From assembly GCF_000371785.1 (NCBI RefSeq), contig NZ_AQUI01000002.1:590590-654589 (forward strand): a stretch of 64,000 nucleotides of DNA, given 5' to 3'. The position numbers and the translations under genes were made by a program. The stretch's first letter is position 1, and the number at the start of each line of letters is the position of its first letter. A model generated the notes under the pieces. The model searched no databases and was not told the DNA's origin. It saw nothing but the letters and a program-made list of their open reading frames with translations. Shown one piece after another: positions 44,154 to 53,768 of the stretch. Source of the stretch: Actinopolyspora halophila DSM 43834. Its GTDB lineage: Bacteria; Actinomycetota; Actinomycetes; Mycobacteriales; Pseudonocardiaceae.

Positions 44154-45224
44154 TCACCGGGTGCGCGTCACCTTGCTCAACCCGCGCGGCCGGTCCGGAT
44201 CCTCGCCCCGTTCGAGCGCGAGCGTGAGCGCGAGCCGCTGGACGGGGAGCACTTCGAGAACGGGAGCGACTTCCTCGGCGGATTCCGGTAGGTCGACGGC
44301 GTGCGCGCAGGGGACCGTGCTCGCGGCCGAGCCGATCGCGCAGATCTCGGCCCCGCGTTCGTGCACCGTTTCCAGCACCTCCTTCATGGCGGCGCCGCCC
44401 TTGCCCGAGCTGCACAGCGCCAGCACGGCGGTTTCGGTGTCGACGGCGGCCACGGGGCCGTGCAGCAGGTCGGCTCCGCTGTAGGCCCTGGCCGAGAGGT
44501 AGCTGGTCTCGGCGAGTTTGAGCGCCGCTTCGGAGGCGGTGGCCGAGGAGTAGCCGCGCCCCGTGGTCAGCACGCGATCGGCGAACCTGTAGCGCCGCAC
44601 CGCCTCGTCCAGCTCCTCCGAGGGGGCCAGTGTGCGGTTCGCCAGTTCGGGCAGCCGGAGGGCGTGCTCGGCGGAACCGCCGCGGATCGCGTCGATCAAC
44701 AGGTACAGCGTGAGCAGCGTGGCGCTGTAGGTCTTGGTGGCCGCCACCGCCTGCTCGGTTCCGGCGCCGATGTCGACCGACATCTCCGCGGCCGCGTCCA
44801 GAGCCGATCCGGGGTTGTTGGTCACGGCCACGGTGGTGGCGCCGTTCCGGCGTGCGTTTTCGGTCACTTCGAGCAGGTCGGGGGACCCGCCGCTCTGACT
44901 GACCGAGATCAGCAGCACGTCCGTCAGGTCCGGTTGAGCTCCGTAGAGCGTGGTGCTCGACGGTGAGACCAGCCCGACCGGCAGTTGCAGCAGCACTTCG
45001 ACCAGGTACTTGGCGTAGATCGCCGCGTGGTCGCTGGAGCCGCGCGCGGCGAGCAGGGCGAAACGCGGTCGGCGTTGCGCGATGCGCCGGGCGACCTCGG
45101 TCAGCGCGGAGCGGTCGGTGAGCAGGCCGTCGAACACCGCCGGTTGTTCGGCGATCTCGGTGCTCATGTGTTGGCCGGGATGCTGGGACTGCTCGCCGGC
45201 CCCGGCTCCGGGGTCCTCGGTCAT
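44154..45224 (-). CDS. SIS-domain sugar-phosphate protein (GlmS isomerase-like)
   Basis: 356 residues starting at ATG 45224 behind AAGGACG. Two SIS domains are visible: the first with ARGSSDHAAIYAKYLVE and ISVSQSGGSPDLLE, the second with GRGYSSATASEAALKLAET and LLHGPVAAVD. There is no glutaminase domain, so it corresponds to the isomerase half of GlmS, as in glucosamine-6-phosphate deaminase or AgaS-like proteins. Divergent from the DasR-like gene with a dre-like site between them; probably converts amino-sugar phosphates. Confidence 0.8.
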   Translation of the reverse strand: MTEDPGAGAGEQSQHPGQHMSTEIAEQPAVFDGLLTDRSALTEVARRIAQRRPRFALLAARGSSDHAAIYAKYLVEVLLQLPVGLVSPSSTTLYGAQPDLTDVLLISVSQSGGSPDLLEVTENARRNGATTVAVTNNPGSALDAAAEMSVDIGAGTEQAVAATKTYSATLLTLYLLIDAIRGGSAEHALRLPELANRTLAPSEELDEAVRRYRFADRVLTTGRGYSSATASEAALKLAETSYLSARAYSGADLLHGPVAAVDTETAVLALCSSGKGGAAMKEVLETVHERGAEICAIGSAASTVPCAHAVDLPESAEEVAPVLEVLPVQRLALTLALERGEDPDRPRGLSKVTRTR

Positions 45225-45253
45225 GTCGTAGTCCGTCCTTAGCCGTGCGACAA

Positions 45254-45269
45254 TTCGGTCTAGACCAAT
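45254..45269. promoter_or_regulatory. dre-like operator for DasR
   Basis: TTCGGTCTAGACCAAT contains the palindrome GGTCTAGACC, the core of the dasR-responsive element (consensus ACTGGTCTAGACCACT). It lies 30 bases upstream of the SIS gene in the divergent promoter region, in front of a GntR regulator of DasR type. Repression relieved by glucosamine-6-phosphate is expected from the family. Confidence 0.75.
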
Positions 45270-45451
45270 GATACCGGTGTCTTCGGAAGGCCGACAGCCC
45301 TGCGTCGTTCCCGTGGCCGTTCCCATCCTCCCGGAGGCGCAGGTGCCGCCGAGTCGGTTGTCACGGGGTCGTCCACCGCGGCCCGTAGCTCCGGCATGCT
45401 GGAATCGGTAATACTGATCGCCCCGTTCAAGGCGCGGCGGTAGGAGGAAGA

Positions 45452-46210
45452 ATGCTCGAAGCGTCGGTGCCCGGCGGGGCCGACACGCCGACAAGGAACC
45501 AGCGCGAGCCCAAGTACTGGGGGCTGAAGCAGCACTTGCTGGACATGCTGCGCTCCATGCCCGCGGGTTCGTCCATCCCCACGGAACGGGCGCTGGCGGC
45601 CGAGTTCGACGTGTCCCGCACCACGGTACGACAGGCCTTGGCCGAACTGACCGTTGAAGGACGTCTGCTGCGCGTTCAGGGCAAGGGGACGTTCGCCGCG
45701 CAGCCGAAGGTGGCCCAGCGACTGCAGCTGAGCAGCTACACGGAGGACATGCGCGCCCAGGGGCGTCAGCCCGACTCCCGGCTGCTCGAGATGAACGAGG
45801 AGTCGGCCGAGCGCGAGCTGGCCCATCTGCTCGACGTCCCCTCCGGGAGCCCGGTGCTGCGGATGCGCAGGCTGCGGCTCGCCGACGAGGAGGCGATGGC
45901 CATCGAGACGACCCACCTGCCGTTGAGCCGTTTCAAGGGGCTGACCAAGCTCATCGAGGAGGGCGGATCCCTCTACCAGGTGCTGCGCCAGGAGTACGGG
46001 ATCTCGTTCGCCAGTGCCGAGGAGACGATCGAGACCGCGCTGGCCAGCCCGGAGGAGGCCGAGCTGCTCGGGGCCGACGTCGGACTGCCGATGTTGCTGC
46101 TGTCCAGGCACTCCTTCCACCGGGACGGCACTCCGGTCGAGTGGGTGCGCTCGATCTACCGCGGGGACCGCTACAAGTTCGTCGCGAGCCTCAACCCGCC
46201 AGCGAGCTGA
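45452..46210 (+). CDS. dasR: GntR/HutC-type regulator, DasR-like
   Basis: 252 residues. The winged helix reads [20 protein letters not shown] followed by [19 protein letters not shown], and the UTRA effector domain occupies residues 95-245 ([20 protein letters not shown]). Sequence and context match DasR, the GlcNAc-responsive global regulator of Streptomyces: an SIS protein and a GlcNAc kinase are divergent neighbours and a dre-like site lies between. Its 3' end overlaps the convergent dehydratase gene by 20 bases. Confidence 0.78.
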   Translation: MLEASVPGGADTPTRNQREPKYWGLKQHLLDMLRSMPAGSSIPTERALAAEFDVSRTTVRQALAELTVEGRLLRVQGKGTFAAQPKVAQRLQLSSYTEDMRAQGRQPDSRLLEMNEESAERELAHLLDVPSGSPVLRMRRLRLADEEAMAIETTHLPLSRFKGLTKLIEEGGSLYQVLRQEYGISFASAEETIETALASPEEAELLGADVGLPMLLLSRHSFHRDGTPVEWVRSIYRGDRYKFVASLNPPAS

Positions 46211-47171
46211 TCAGCAGTTCGGGGTCGATGTTGCCGCCGCTCACCACGGCGACGGTCGTTCCGGTGGGCAGCTCCGCGGAGCGGTGACGGTACGCGGCCG
46301 TAGTCACGGCGCCGCTCGGTTCCGCGACGAGCCCGCACGTTCCCGCGAGGTGGCTGATCGCCTCGCCGATCTCCTCCTCGGTGACCGTGACGACGTCGTC
46401 GACGAACGTTCGGATGTGCTCGAAGGTGAGTTCGGAGGGCTGGCCCGTCAGACCGTCGGCCCGGGTCCGGGTGCGTGCCGAGACCGGCCAGTCCACCCGG
46501 CGGTCCGCGTGGAGGCTCTCGCGGGCGTCGGCGGCCAGCAGTGGTTCGACGCCGATGAGCCGAACGCGCGTGTCGGCCTCGGCCAGGGCCGCGCCCACGC
46601 CCGAGATCAACCCGCCGCCGCTGATCGGGACGAGCACGGTCGCCTCGGACACCCCGCGGCTCCGCAGGTCCTCGGCTATCTCCAGTCCCACCGTGGCCTG
46701 CCCCGCGATCACCGCGGGCGAGTCGAACGGGGGGATCAGCGTGGCACCGGTCTCCGCGGCGATCCGTTCGGCGCGTGCTTCCCGCTCGGCCACTTCGACC
46801 AGGACGACCTCGGCGCCGAGCGAGCGTGCCGCCTCCACCTTCGTCGTCGGGGCGGTGTGCGGGACCACCACTGTGGCGGGGATGTCGAAGGCTCTGCCCG
46901 CGTAGGCCACGGCGCGCGCGTGGTTGCCGCTGGAGTAGGCCACGATCCCCCTGGAGCGCGTCCGCTCGTCCAGTGCGGCCGTGGCGTGCAGGGCGCCCCT
47001 GATCTTGAACGCGCCGATCGGCTGCAGGCTTTCCGGTTTGAGCAGCAGCGGGCGGCTCGGCTCGCTCTCCGGCACGGGCAGCAGCGGGGTGCGCACCGGT
47101 CCGGCGGTTCCGAGCTCGCTCGTGAGGGTCTCCCGCGCGGCCAGCGCGTCGGCGTGGTTGATCAGCTGCAT
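46191..47171 (-). CDS. Threonine/serine dehydratase family PLP enzyme
   Basis: 326 residues from ATG 47171 behind GAGGA. Lysine 56 in [10 protein letters not shown] forms the PLP Schiff base; [13 protein letters not shown] and [10 protein letters not shown] are the substrate and phosphate loops. No ACT domain is present, so it is the short catabolic form, possibly acting on threonine or serine, or as a racemase. It is a paralogue of the enzyme at 16281, but the two are not closely alike at the N-terminus. Confidence 0.8.
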   Translation of the reverse strand: MQLINHADALAARETLTSELGTAGPVRTPLLPVPESEPSRPLLLKPESLQPIGAFKIRGALHATAALDERTRSRGIVAYSSGNHARAVAYAGRAFDIPATVVVPHTAPTTKVEAARSLGAEVVLVEVAEREARAERIAAETGATLIPPFDSPAVIAGQATVGLEIAEDLRSRGVSEATVLVPISGGGLISGVGAALAEADTRVRLIGVEPLLAADARESLHADRRVDWPVSARTRTRADGLTGQPSELTFEHIRTFVDDVVTVTEEEIGEAISHLAGTCGLVAEPSGAVTTAAYRHRSAELPTGTTVAVVSGGNIDPELLISSLAG

Positions 47172-47341
47172 GTCGGAATCCTCGCCGACCGCTCCTCGTG
47201 GCCCTGCCCGGGGTTCGGATTCGTGTTCGTGGGGCCTGCGAGGCGCACAGCGCGGAATCCCGGGGCCGCACGATCTCGGTTGAATTGGACATTTCACCCG
47301 GACGGGCAGGTAGTGCGCATTCAGCGGAAGACCCGACACTG

Positions 47342-47421
47342 CGCAAAGTATCCGAATTGCTACATGGAGAGTTATTCGAGATTTATAGCCCCGCGAAAGG
47401 GTGAAAATCTGCTACTTTGCG
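47342..47421. promoter_or_regulatory. AT-rich divergent promoter region with 9-bp inverted repeat
   Basis: CGCAAAGTA (47342-47350) and TACTTTGCG (47413-47421) are complementary and flank an unusually AT-rich segment containing GAGATTTATAGCC. The segment separates the divergent dehydratase and S1E protease genes, so it probably carries promoters; the repeat could bind a regulator. The rest of 47172-47499 shows no gene. Confidence 0.4.
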
Positions 47422-47499
47422 TGCCGAACTGGCTAGGTGGGCATTCGACGGAACTCGCCGCCGGTTGGAAACTTGCCCCGGTTCAGGGAGGCCACGTTC

Positions 47500-48648
47500 A
47501 TGAAGCTCCGGCTCGCCGGTCGCCTCGCGGGCACGATGCTCCTCGCGACAGCCACCGCCGCGCTGACAGCCGCCCCGGTGGGTGCGGCCCCCGAGCAGGC
47601 TTCGACACCCGAGAGGACTTCCGCGGTCGATCAGCAGGACCGTGCGGGCACGCTGCTCGAAGCCATGCAGCGCGACCTCGGGATCACGCTCGCGCAGTCC
47701 CGCCAGCGACTGCGGCAGGAATCCATCGCCGAACGGGTGCAGCGGACCGTGCGCGGAAGCCTGGGCGCCGCCTACGGCGGTTCCTACTACGACTCGGCCG
47801 CCGGAGAACTCGTGGTCGGCGTGACGGACCGGGCGAAACTCGACGAGGCCCGCTCCTCCGGAGCGAGAGCCAGGCTGGTCGAGCACAGCTCCGCGGAACT
47901 CGACGGCATCGCGGGCCGACTCGACGGGCTGCTGCCCGAAGCGCCCCCGGCTGTCACCGGCTACTACGTCGATCCGGCGGACAACTCGGTGGTACTCACC
48001 GCCGACCGGGGCGGTGCGGGAGCGGCCGAGAACTTCCTCCGCTCCTCGGGCGTGGCGGAGAACGCCGTCCGGGTGGACACCGAACGCAGTCCACGGCTCT
48101 ACAACGACATCGTCGGCGGCAACCCGTACTACGTGGGCGACAGCGCACGCTGCTCGGTCGGATTCGCGGTGCAGGGCGGTTTCGTCAGCGCAGGGCACTG
48201 CGCGCGTAAAGGCGACGGCACCAGCAGCCCCCGGGGCACGACCGTGGGGTCCTCCTTCCCGGAGAACGACTACTCCTACATCGCCAGCGCCGAACGGGGC
48301 AGGCCCGCCATCAACGACTACGGCGGCGGCACCGTCTCCGTGGCGGGTTCGACCGAGGCCCCGGTCGGTTCCTCGGTGTGCCGCTCCGGATCCACCACCG
48401 GCTGGCACTGCGGCACGATCGTCAGCAAGAACCAGGCGGTGCGCTACGACCAGGGCACGGTTCACGGGCTCACCCGCACCGACGTCTGCGCCGAACCGGG
48501 CGACTCCGGCGGAGCCTTCGTCTCCGGCGACCAGGCCCAGGGCATGACCTCGGGCGGCTGGGGCAACTGCACCGACGGTGGAACCACCTTCTTCCAGCCG
48601 GTGAACGAGGCGCTCGACAACTACGGAGTGCAACTCCTCACCGAGTGA
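47500..48648 (+). CDS. Streptogrisin-type secreted serine protease (S1E) with propeptide
   Basis: 382 residues from ATG 47500, eight bases after AGGGAGG. The signal peptide KLRLAGRLAGTMLLATATAA is followed by an alpha-lytic-protease type propeptide of about 150 residues (AESIAERV-type helices, GGSYYDSAAGELVVGVTD). The mature chlamydial-fold enzyme begins near YNDIVGGNPYYVG. The triad is SAGHC, ENDYSYI and PGDSGGAF, and two disulfide pairs are possible. Propeptides of this kind act as intramolecular chaperones and are removed after export. Confidence 0.88.
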   Translation: MKLRLAGRLAGTMLLATATAALTAAPVGAAPEQASTPERTSAVDQQDRAGTLLEAMQRDLGITLAQSRQRLRQESIAERVQRTVRGSLGAAYGGSYYDSAAGELVVGVTDRAKLDEARSSGARARLVEHSSAELDGIAGRLDGLLPEAPPAVTGYYVDPADNSVVLTADRGGAGAAENFLRSSGVAENAVRVDTERSPRLYNDIVGGNPYYVGDSARCSVGFAVQGGFVSAGHCARKGDGTSSPRGTTVGSSFPENDYSYIASAERGRPAINDYGGGTVSVAGSTEAPVGSSVCRSGSTTGWHCGTIVSKNQAVRYDQGTVHGLTRTDVCAEPGDSGGAFVSGDQAQGMTSGGWGNCTDGGTTFFQPVNEALDNYGVQLLTE

Positions 48649-48664
48649 TGGAGGGTCGGCGTGG

Positions 48665-48890
48665 CCGGTTGCGTACGTGGTTCCGTGGCGGAACCTCAGT
48701 CGGCGCCCGGCTGCGGGTGCCCCGACATCGGGTAGCGACCTACACAACGTCGGGGCTGTCCTCGCCGGGCACTCGACTGAGAACCCGCGGCGGTGCCGAC
48801 TGCCCAGGCTCACAGCACTTGCGTTGGGGTGACCCCCTGACCGGGAGTTCCTGTTCGGAGTTTTCGAGCGGCTCAGTTTGCTCGCGGCGG
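48665..48890 (-). repeat. Palindromic repeat, one arm plus linker
   Basis: This copy has the best-preserved arm: CTCAGTCG (48695-48702)/CGACTGAG (48774-48781), GCCCGGC (48705-48711)/GCCGGGC (48764-48770), CCCCGAC (48720-48726)/GTCGGGG (48749-48755), and a GTAGCGACCTAC tip. The linker with TGCGTTGGGGTGA follows, and the second arm is missing. It lies between the convergent S1E protease and thiE genes. Confidence 0.75.
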
Positions 48891-48925
48891 TGACGCGGCC
48901 GGATCGGGTGGTCGACCGGGACGGA

Positions 48926-49600
48926 TCAGCCGACCAGGCGGGAGCGAAGTTCGCTCGCCGCGGCACGCGGATCGGAGGCCTCGGTGACGGCGCGGACCAC
49001 GACGGCGCGTTCGGCCCCGGCCGCCATCACCTCGTCCAGGTTCTCGTGCCCGATGCCGCCGATGGCGAACCACGGCCTGCCGTGGCCGTGGTGTTCGGCC
49101 GCGTGCCGCACCAGCTCCAAACCGGCGGCCTGCCTGCCGGGCTTGGTGGGGGTGCTCCAGACCGGTCCGGTGCAGAAGTAGTCGACCCCCCGCTCGGTCG
49201 CGGCCGCGTCCGCCTGCACCACGTCGTGCGTGGAACGCCCGATGATCATCTGGTCGCCCACGAGGCGGCGGGCCGTGCTCACCGGCAGGTCGTCCTGCCC
49301 CAGGTGCAGCACATCGGCGTCGACGGCCAGCGCGATGTCCGCCCTGTCGTTGACGGCCAGCAGCGCGTCGTGCCGCACGCAGGAGTCGGCCAGCACCTCC
49401 AGAGCGGCGAGCTCCTCACGGGCCTCCAGCGGGGCTCCGGACGCGTCCTTGTCGCGTAGCTGGATGATGTCCACCCCGCCGGCCAGTGCGGCGTCGGCGA
49501 ACTCGGCGAGATCCCCGCGTTCGCGACGCGCGTCGGTGCACAGGTACAGCCGAGCCTGTTCGAGGCGGGCGCGCATTCCGTAGCCGTCCATTCCGGGCAT
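48926..49600 (-). CDS. thiE: Thiamine-phosphate synthase
   Basis: 224 residues. ThiE joins the pyrimidine diphosphate and thiazole phosphate. The TIM-barrel motifs are [73 protein letters not shown] and [20 protein letters not shown]. The start ATG 49600 gives the normal N-terminus; ATG 49591 and 49576 are close alternatives, all with weak sites. Divergent from the riboswitch-controlled thiOSG; no TPP motif is visible on its own strand. Confidence 0.9.
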   Translation of the reverse strand: MPGMDGYGMRARLEQARLYLCTDARRERGDLAEFADAALAGGVDIIQLRDKDASGAPLEAREELAALEVLADSCVRHDALLAVNDRADIALAVDADVLHLGQDDLPVSTARRLVGDQMIIGRSTHDVVQADAAATERGVDYFCTGPVWSTPTKPGRQAAGLELVRHAAEHHGHGRPWFAIGGIGHENLDEVMAAGAERAVVVRAVTEASDPRAAASELRSRLVG

Positions 49601-49730
49601 GGCCTCAGGGTAGGTCACATGCGGGCCGCTGGGGAGTCGCGGAAACCGGAAACCCGGCCGTGTCGAGCGGGGGATCCGGCAACCCTCGGCTGACGCGGAG
49701 CCGAACATCGCCTAGTCTGGCGGTGGGTAG

Positions 49731-49817
49731 GCACGGGAGTCCGGCCGAACGGACTGAGAGGGGGCTGAAGCCCCGACCGTCGAACCTGATCCGGATCATG
49801 CCGGCGCAGGGAGCGAG
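49731..49817 (+). ncRNA. TPP riboswitch upstream of thiO
   Basis: The leader contains CTGAGAGG (49754-49761), the second conserved half GAACCTGATCCGGATCATGC (from 49782), and the closing GGCGCAGGGAG, in the order of a THI element. A GGGGCT/AGCCCC hairpin provides the variable P3. The ribosome site GGGAG of thiO lies within its 3' edge, so ligand binding should block translation of thiO-thiS-thiG. Confidence 0.92.
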
Positions 49818-49819
49818 CA

Positions 49820-50931
49820 TTGACGAACGGGCAAGCGCGAGACGTCGCCCTGGTTGGCGGCGGAGTGATCGGACTGTCCTGTGCGTGGCGACTCGCCGCA
49901 CAGGGGTTCCGAGTACGACTGATCGACCCGGACCCGGCCTCCGGGGCCTCCCACGTGGCGGGCGGGATGCTCGCCCCCATCGCCGAGGCCTGGCCGGGAG
50001 AGGAGTCCCTGCTCGAGCTGGGCGCGGCCTCGCTGCGCCGCTGGCCCGACTTCGCGGCGGAGCTGTCCGCCGCATCGGCGGGACCTTCCGGGCTGAACGA
50101 GCACGGCACCCTCGTGGTCGCCGTGGACAACGCCGACCGCGAGCAGCTCGACGCGCTGGCCGAGCACCTGGACTCGCTCGGGCGGAAGGTGACCGGGAGA
50201 ACGAGTCGCGAGCTGCGCGGGATCGAATCGACGCTGGGTCCTTCCGTGCGTGCCGGGCTGGAGGTACCCGGCGACCTCTCCGTGGACAACCGCACCACGC
50301 TCGCGGCGCTGCGCCGGGCGGCCGAGGCGGCCGGGGTGGAATTCGTCGCCCGGAGCGCCTCGCGGGTGCACCCGGGGGCCGTCGAACTGGACGGGGACGT
50401 GCTGCACTGCGATGCCGCCGTGATCACGGCGGGGGTGCGCGCGCCGGAGCTGCACTCGGAGCTGGCCGGGCTCGTCCGACCGGTGAAGGGCGAGATCCTG
50501 CGGTTGCGGACCCGGCCGACCGCGCTGCCGCCCCCGGCGCACACGATCCGGGGTCCGGTGCACGGCAGGCAGATCTACCTGGTTCCGCGCGCCGACGGGC
50601 TGGTGATCGGGGCCACCCAGTACGAGAGCGGCTTCGACGTGGAGATGACCGTCGGGGGAGTCCGGGACCTCATCGGCGACGCCGAGCGGCTGCTGCCCGG
50701 GATCGGGGAGTACGAACTGGCCGAGGCGAACGCTGGATTGCGCCCGGCGACCCCGGACAACCTGCCGCTGATCGGCTGGCTGGACACCGGGGTGCTCGTC
50801 GCGACCGGTCACCACCGCAACGGTTTCCTGCAGGCTCCGCTGACGGCCGAGGCGGTCGGCGAGCTGCTGTGCGAACGACGACCGCCCGCCGAGACGGACC
50901 CGGCCGACCCGGCGCGTTGGAAGGAACACTG

Positions 50932-50932
<1 letters not shown>
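49820..50932 (+). CDS. thiO: Glycine oxidase of thiazole synthesis
   Basis: 370 residues from TTG 49820. It oxidises glycine to the dehydroglycine used by ThiG. FAD binding is shown by VALVGGGVIGLSCAWRLAAQ, then SHVAGGMLAPIAE, GEILRLRT, and the C-terminal GLRPATPDNLPLIGWLD followed by GHHRNGF. TTG is the only start placed correctly behind GGGAG in the riboswitch tail. It is first in thiOSG and overlaps thiS by one base. Confidence 0.93.
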
Positions 50933-51892
<960 letters not shown>

Positions 51893-51909
51893 GGGGCAGA
51901 GCCGGTGAC

Positions 51910-52245
51910 TCGGGGTGCTCGGCGGGTCGCGTGGCGGAACCTCAGTCGGCGCCCGGCTGCGGGTGCCCCGACATCGGGTAGGCACCTACACAACGTCGGG
52001 GCCGTCCTCGCCGGGCACTCGACTGAGAACCCGCGGTCGGTCGGCCTGCTCAGGCTCAGAGCGCTCTCGTTGGACAGCGCTCTTTTATCGGGAGTTCCTG
52101 TCCGGGTTTCCGACAGCTCGGGGTGCTCGCGGCGGTGCCGGTGGCTCAGGCTCAGAGCACCTGCGTTGGAGCGGAGGCCTTGCGCTGGAAGTGCCTGGAG
52201 AGTCGACGGTGCGGGTTGGTTGGCGGGTCGCTTGGCGGGAGCTCG
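51910..52245 (-). repeat. Palindromic repeat, one arm plus extended linker
   Basis: The arm (GCGGAACCTCAGTCGGCGCC, tip GGTAGGCACCTAC, then GTCGGGG and CTCGACTGAGAAC) is well kept. The linker follows, and a second partial linker (GCGGCGGTGCCGGTGGCTCA) lies at 52126-52180, suggesting a tandem duplication. The element fills the gap between the convergent thiG and FtsX-like permease genes. Confidence 0.7.
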
Positions 52246-52246
52246 G

Positions 52247-53449
52247 TCAGGCTCGTCCGCTTGCCTGCGGGTGGGGATCGCGTCGGAGGGCGACACGTCC
52301 TCCGAGGAATGCCCCGATCGCGGAGCCGATCGCGGGAGTCAGTGCGATGGTCGCGGCCCACAACGGGTTCGGGAACATGCCGGCGAGGTGCACTTCCAGC
52401 CCCAGAACCCCCTCGAGAGGCCCGCGCAGGAGCAGCGCGCCGCCGATGCCGACCGCGCTGCCGAGCACTCCGGCGAGCAGACCGATCCGCATCGAGTCCC
52501 CGAGCAGGAGCCGGCGCAGCCCGGTCACCGAGTCGCCGGTCAGCCGCAGGACAGCGCGTTCGGACAGCCGAGCGCGGACCCCGGAGAGGGCGCTGGCCAG
52601 GCCGGTGAGCACGGCGGCGAGGAGTACTCCCAGCAGGCCGATCCGGTAGCCGAACCCGGCGATCCCGGGCACCCCCTCGTTCACCCGGTCGGCGACCGGG
52701 GCGGCGGAGAAGTCGAGGCGACGCAGCTCGTTCGTCACCGCGGCCACGTGCCGCTGTTCGGTCACCGAGGCCACCGCGGACAGGGCTCCAGTGGCGGACC
52801 GGTACTGCTCGGGGGAGACCCCCGCCTTGGCCGCTGCCAGGGTGACGGCCGTTTCCGGGGCGACGTAGGCGACGTCCGGGCCGTCCAGTTGCCACGCGGG
52901 GTCGTAGGTGGCCACCACGGTCAAGGTGGTGCGCGCCGGGGTGCCCGAGCGCTCTCCGGTCGCCTCGGTGTGGGCGGCGGGTAGTTCCTCGCCCACGTAC
53001 GGGGTGAAGTCGACGCTCCCACTGCGCGCGGGGAGCACGAGCTGTCCGGGTTGGAGCGGCTGCGGTACTTCACCTCGAACGATGGAGGGATGCGTCGCGG
53101 GGTTCCAGGAATGCGTGGTCAGGTCGAAGGTGGAGGCCGTGGGATCCGAGCTCCCGGTGTAGATGGTCGAGACGTAGTCGGGTACCACCCTTTCCACGTG
53201 CTCGATGTCGCGCGCTCGGTCGAGGTTCTCGGTGTCCAGACTGCGGACCGATTGCCCGCTCGCGATCGCGGCCAGCTCGACCTGGGTCGACCCACCCGCG
53301 CGGAGGACCTCGCGCTCGACGGTTGAGCGAGCTCCCGAGGCCACACTCGCCAGTGCGCTGACCAGGATCGTCAGTACCACCAGCGTCCCCAGTGCTCTCC
53401 GGATCGAGGAGCTCGGACGTCTTCGGGCCAGCCGCGTCCACCGCCACAT
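52247..53449 (-). CDS. FtsX/MacB-type ABC transporter permease, no ATPase nearby
   Basis: 400 residues. The first transmembrane helix (GTLVVLTILVSALASVASGA) is followed by an extracellular domain of about 220 residues, then three helices (LLGVLLAAVLTGLASALSGV, LLAGVLGSAVGIGGALLL, WAATIALTPAIGSAIGAFLG). This equals one FtsX module with an expanded periplasmic loop. Usual partners, an ATPase and a second permease, are absent. It may be the C-terminal half of a larger ancestor or work with a distant ATPase. Substrate unknown. Confidence 0.65.
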   Translation of the reverse strand: MWRWTRLARRRPSSSIRRALGTLVVLTILVSALASVASGARSTVEREVLRAGGSTQVELAAIASGQSVRSLDTENLDRARDIEHVERVVPDYVSTIYTGSSDPTASTFDLTTHSWNPATHPSIVRGEVPQPLQPGQLVLPARSGSVDFTPYVGEELPAAHTEATGERSGTPARTTLTVVATYDPAWQLDGPDVAYVAPETAVTLAAAKAGVSPEQYRSATGALSAVASVTEQRHVAAVTNELRRLDFSAAPVADRVNEGVPGIAGFGYRIGLLGVLLAAVLTGLASALSGVRARLSERAVLRLTGDSVTGLRRLLLGDSMRIGLLAGVLGSAVGIGGALLLRGPLEGVLGLEVHLAGMFPNPLWAATIALTPAIGSAIGAFLGGRVALRRDPHPQASGRA

Positions 53450-53571
53450 TCGTTCTTCCTCCCGTGCGAAGTGTCCGTTTCGTGGGTTCGTCGTGGTTTT
53501 CCCGAGAACCGAGCGCGTTTTCGCGCGTTACGGCCGGGGACGGCCTGCCGGGAATTCGTCTCCCGGAATCA

Positions 53572-53594
53572 CCGGGGCGGACGGTACGCCCCGG
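53572..53594 (-). terminator. 8-bp GC hairpin between permease and FUSC genes
   Basis: CCGGGGCG (53572-53579) pairs with CGCCCCGG (53587-53594) over a 7-base loop. It lies about 175 bases past the FUSC stop. No T tract follows, so the assignment rests on stability and position. The remaining part of 53450-53768 has no visible gene. Confidence 0.4.
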
Positions 53595-53768
53595 CACGGG
53601 GCGTGGACAGGCCGCTCGAGCCGGTTGTGAGGGTGGTCATCCCTGCGGATCCGGCTGCGGTCGTTTTCGTTATCGGAAATTTGCGCGAAGGGGCTTTCTT
53701 CGTTTTGCCCGGTGCTTTCCCGCCGTGTTGACGACCGGTGTGGTGCTTCGGCGCGGAATCCTCGCGGC

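Noticed and set aside
47383-48966. Minus-strand frame opposite the S1E protease
   Set aside because: Shadow frame. Its N-terminal part is a translation of the palindromic repeat, and similar peptides appear wherever the repeat occurs.
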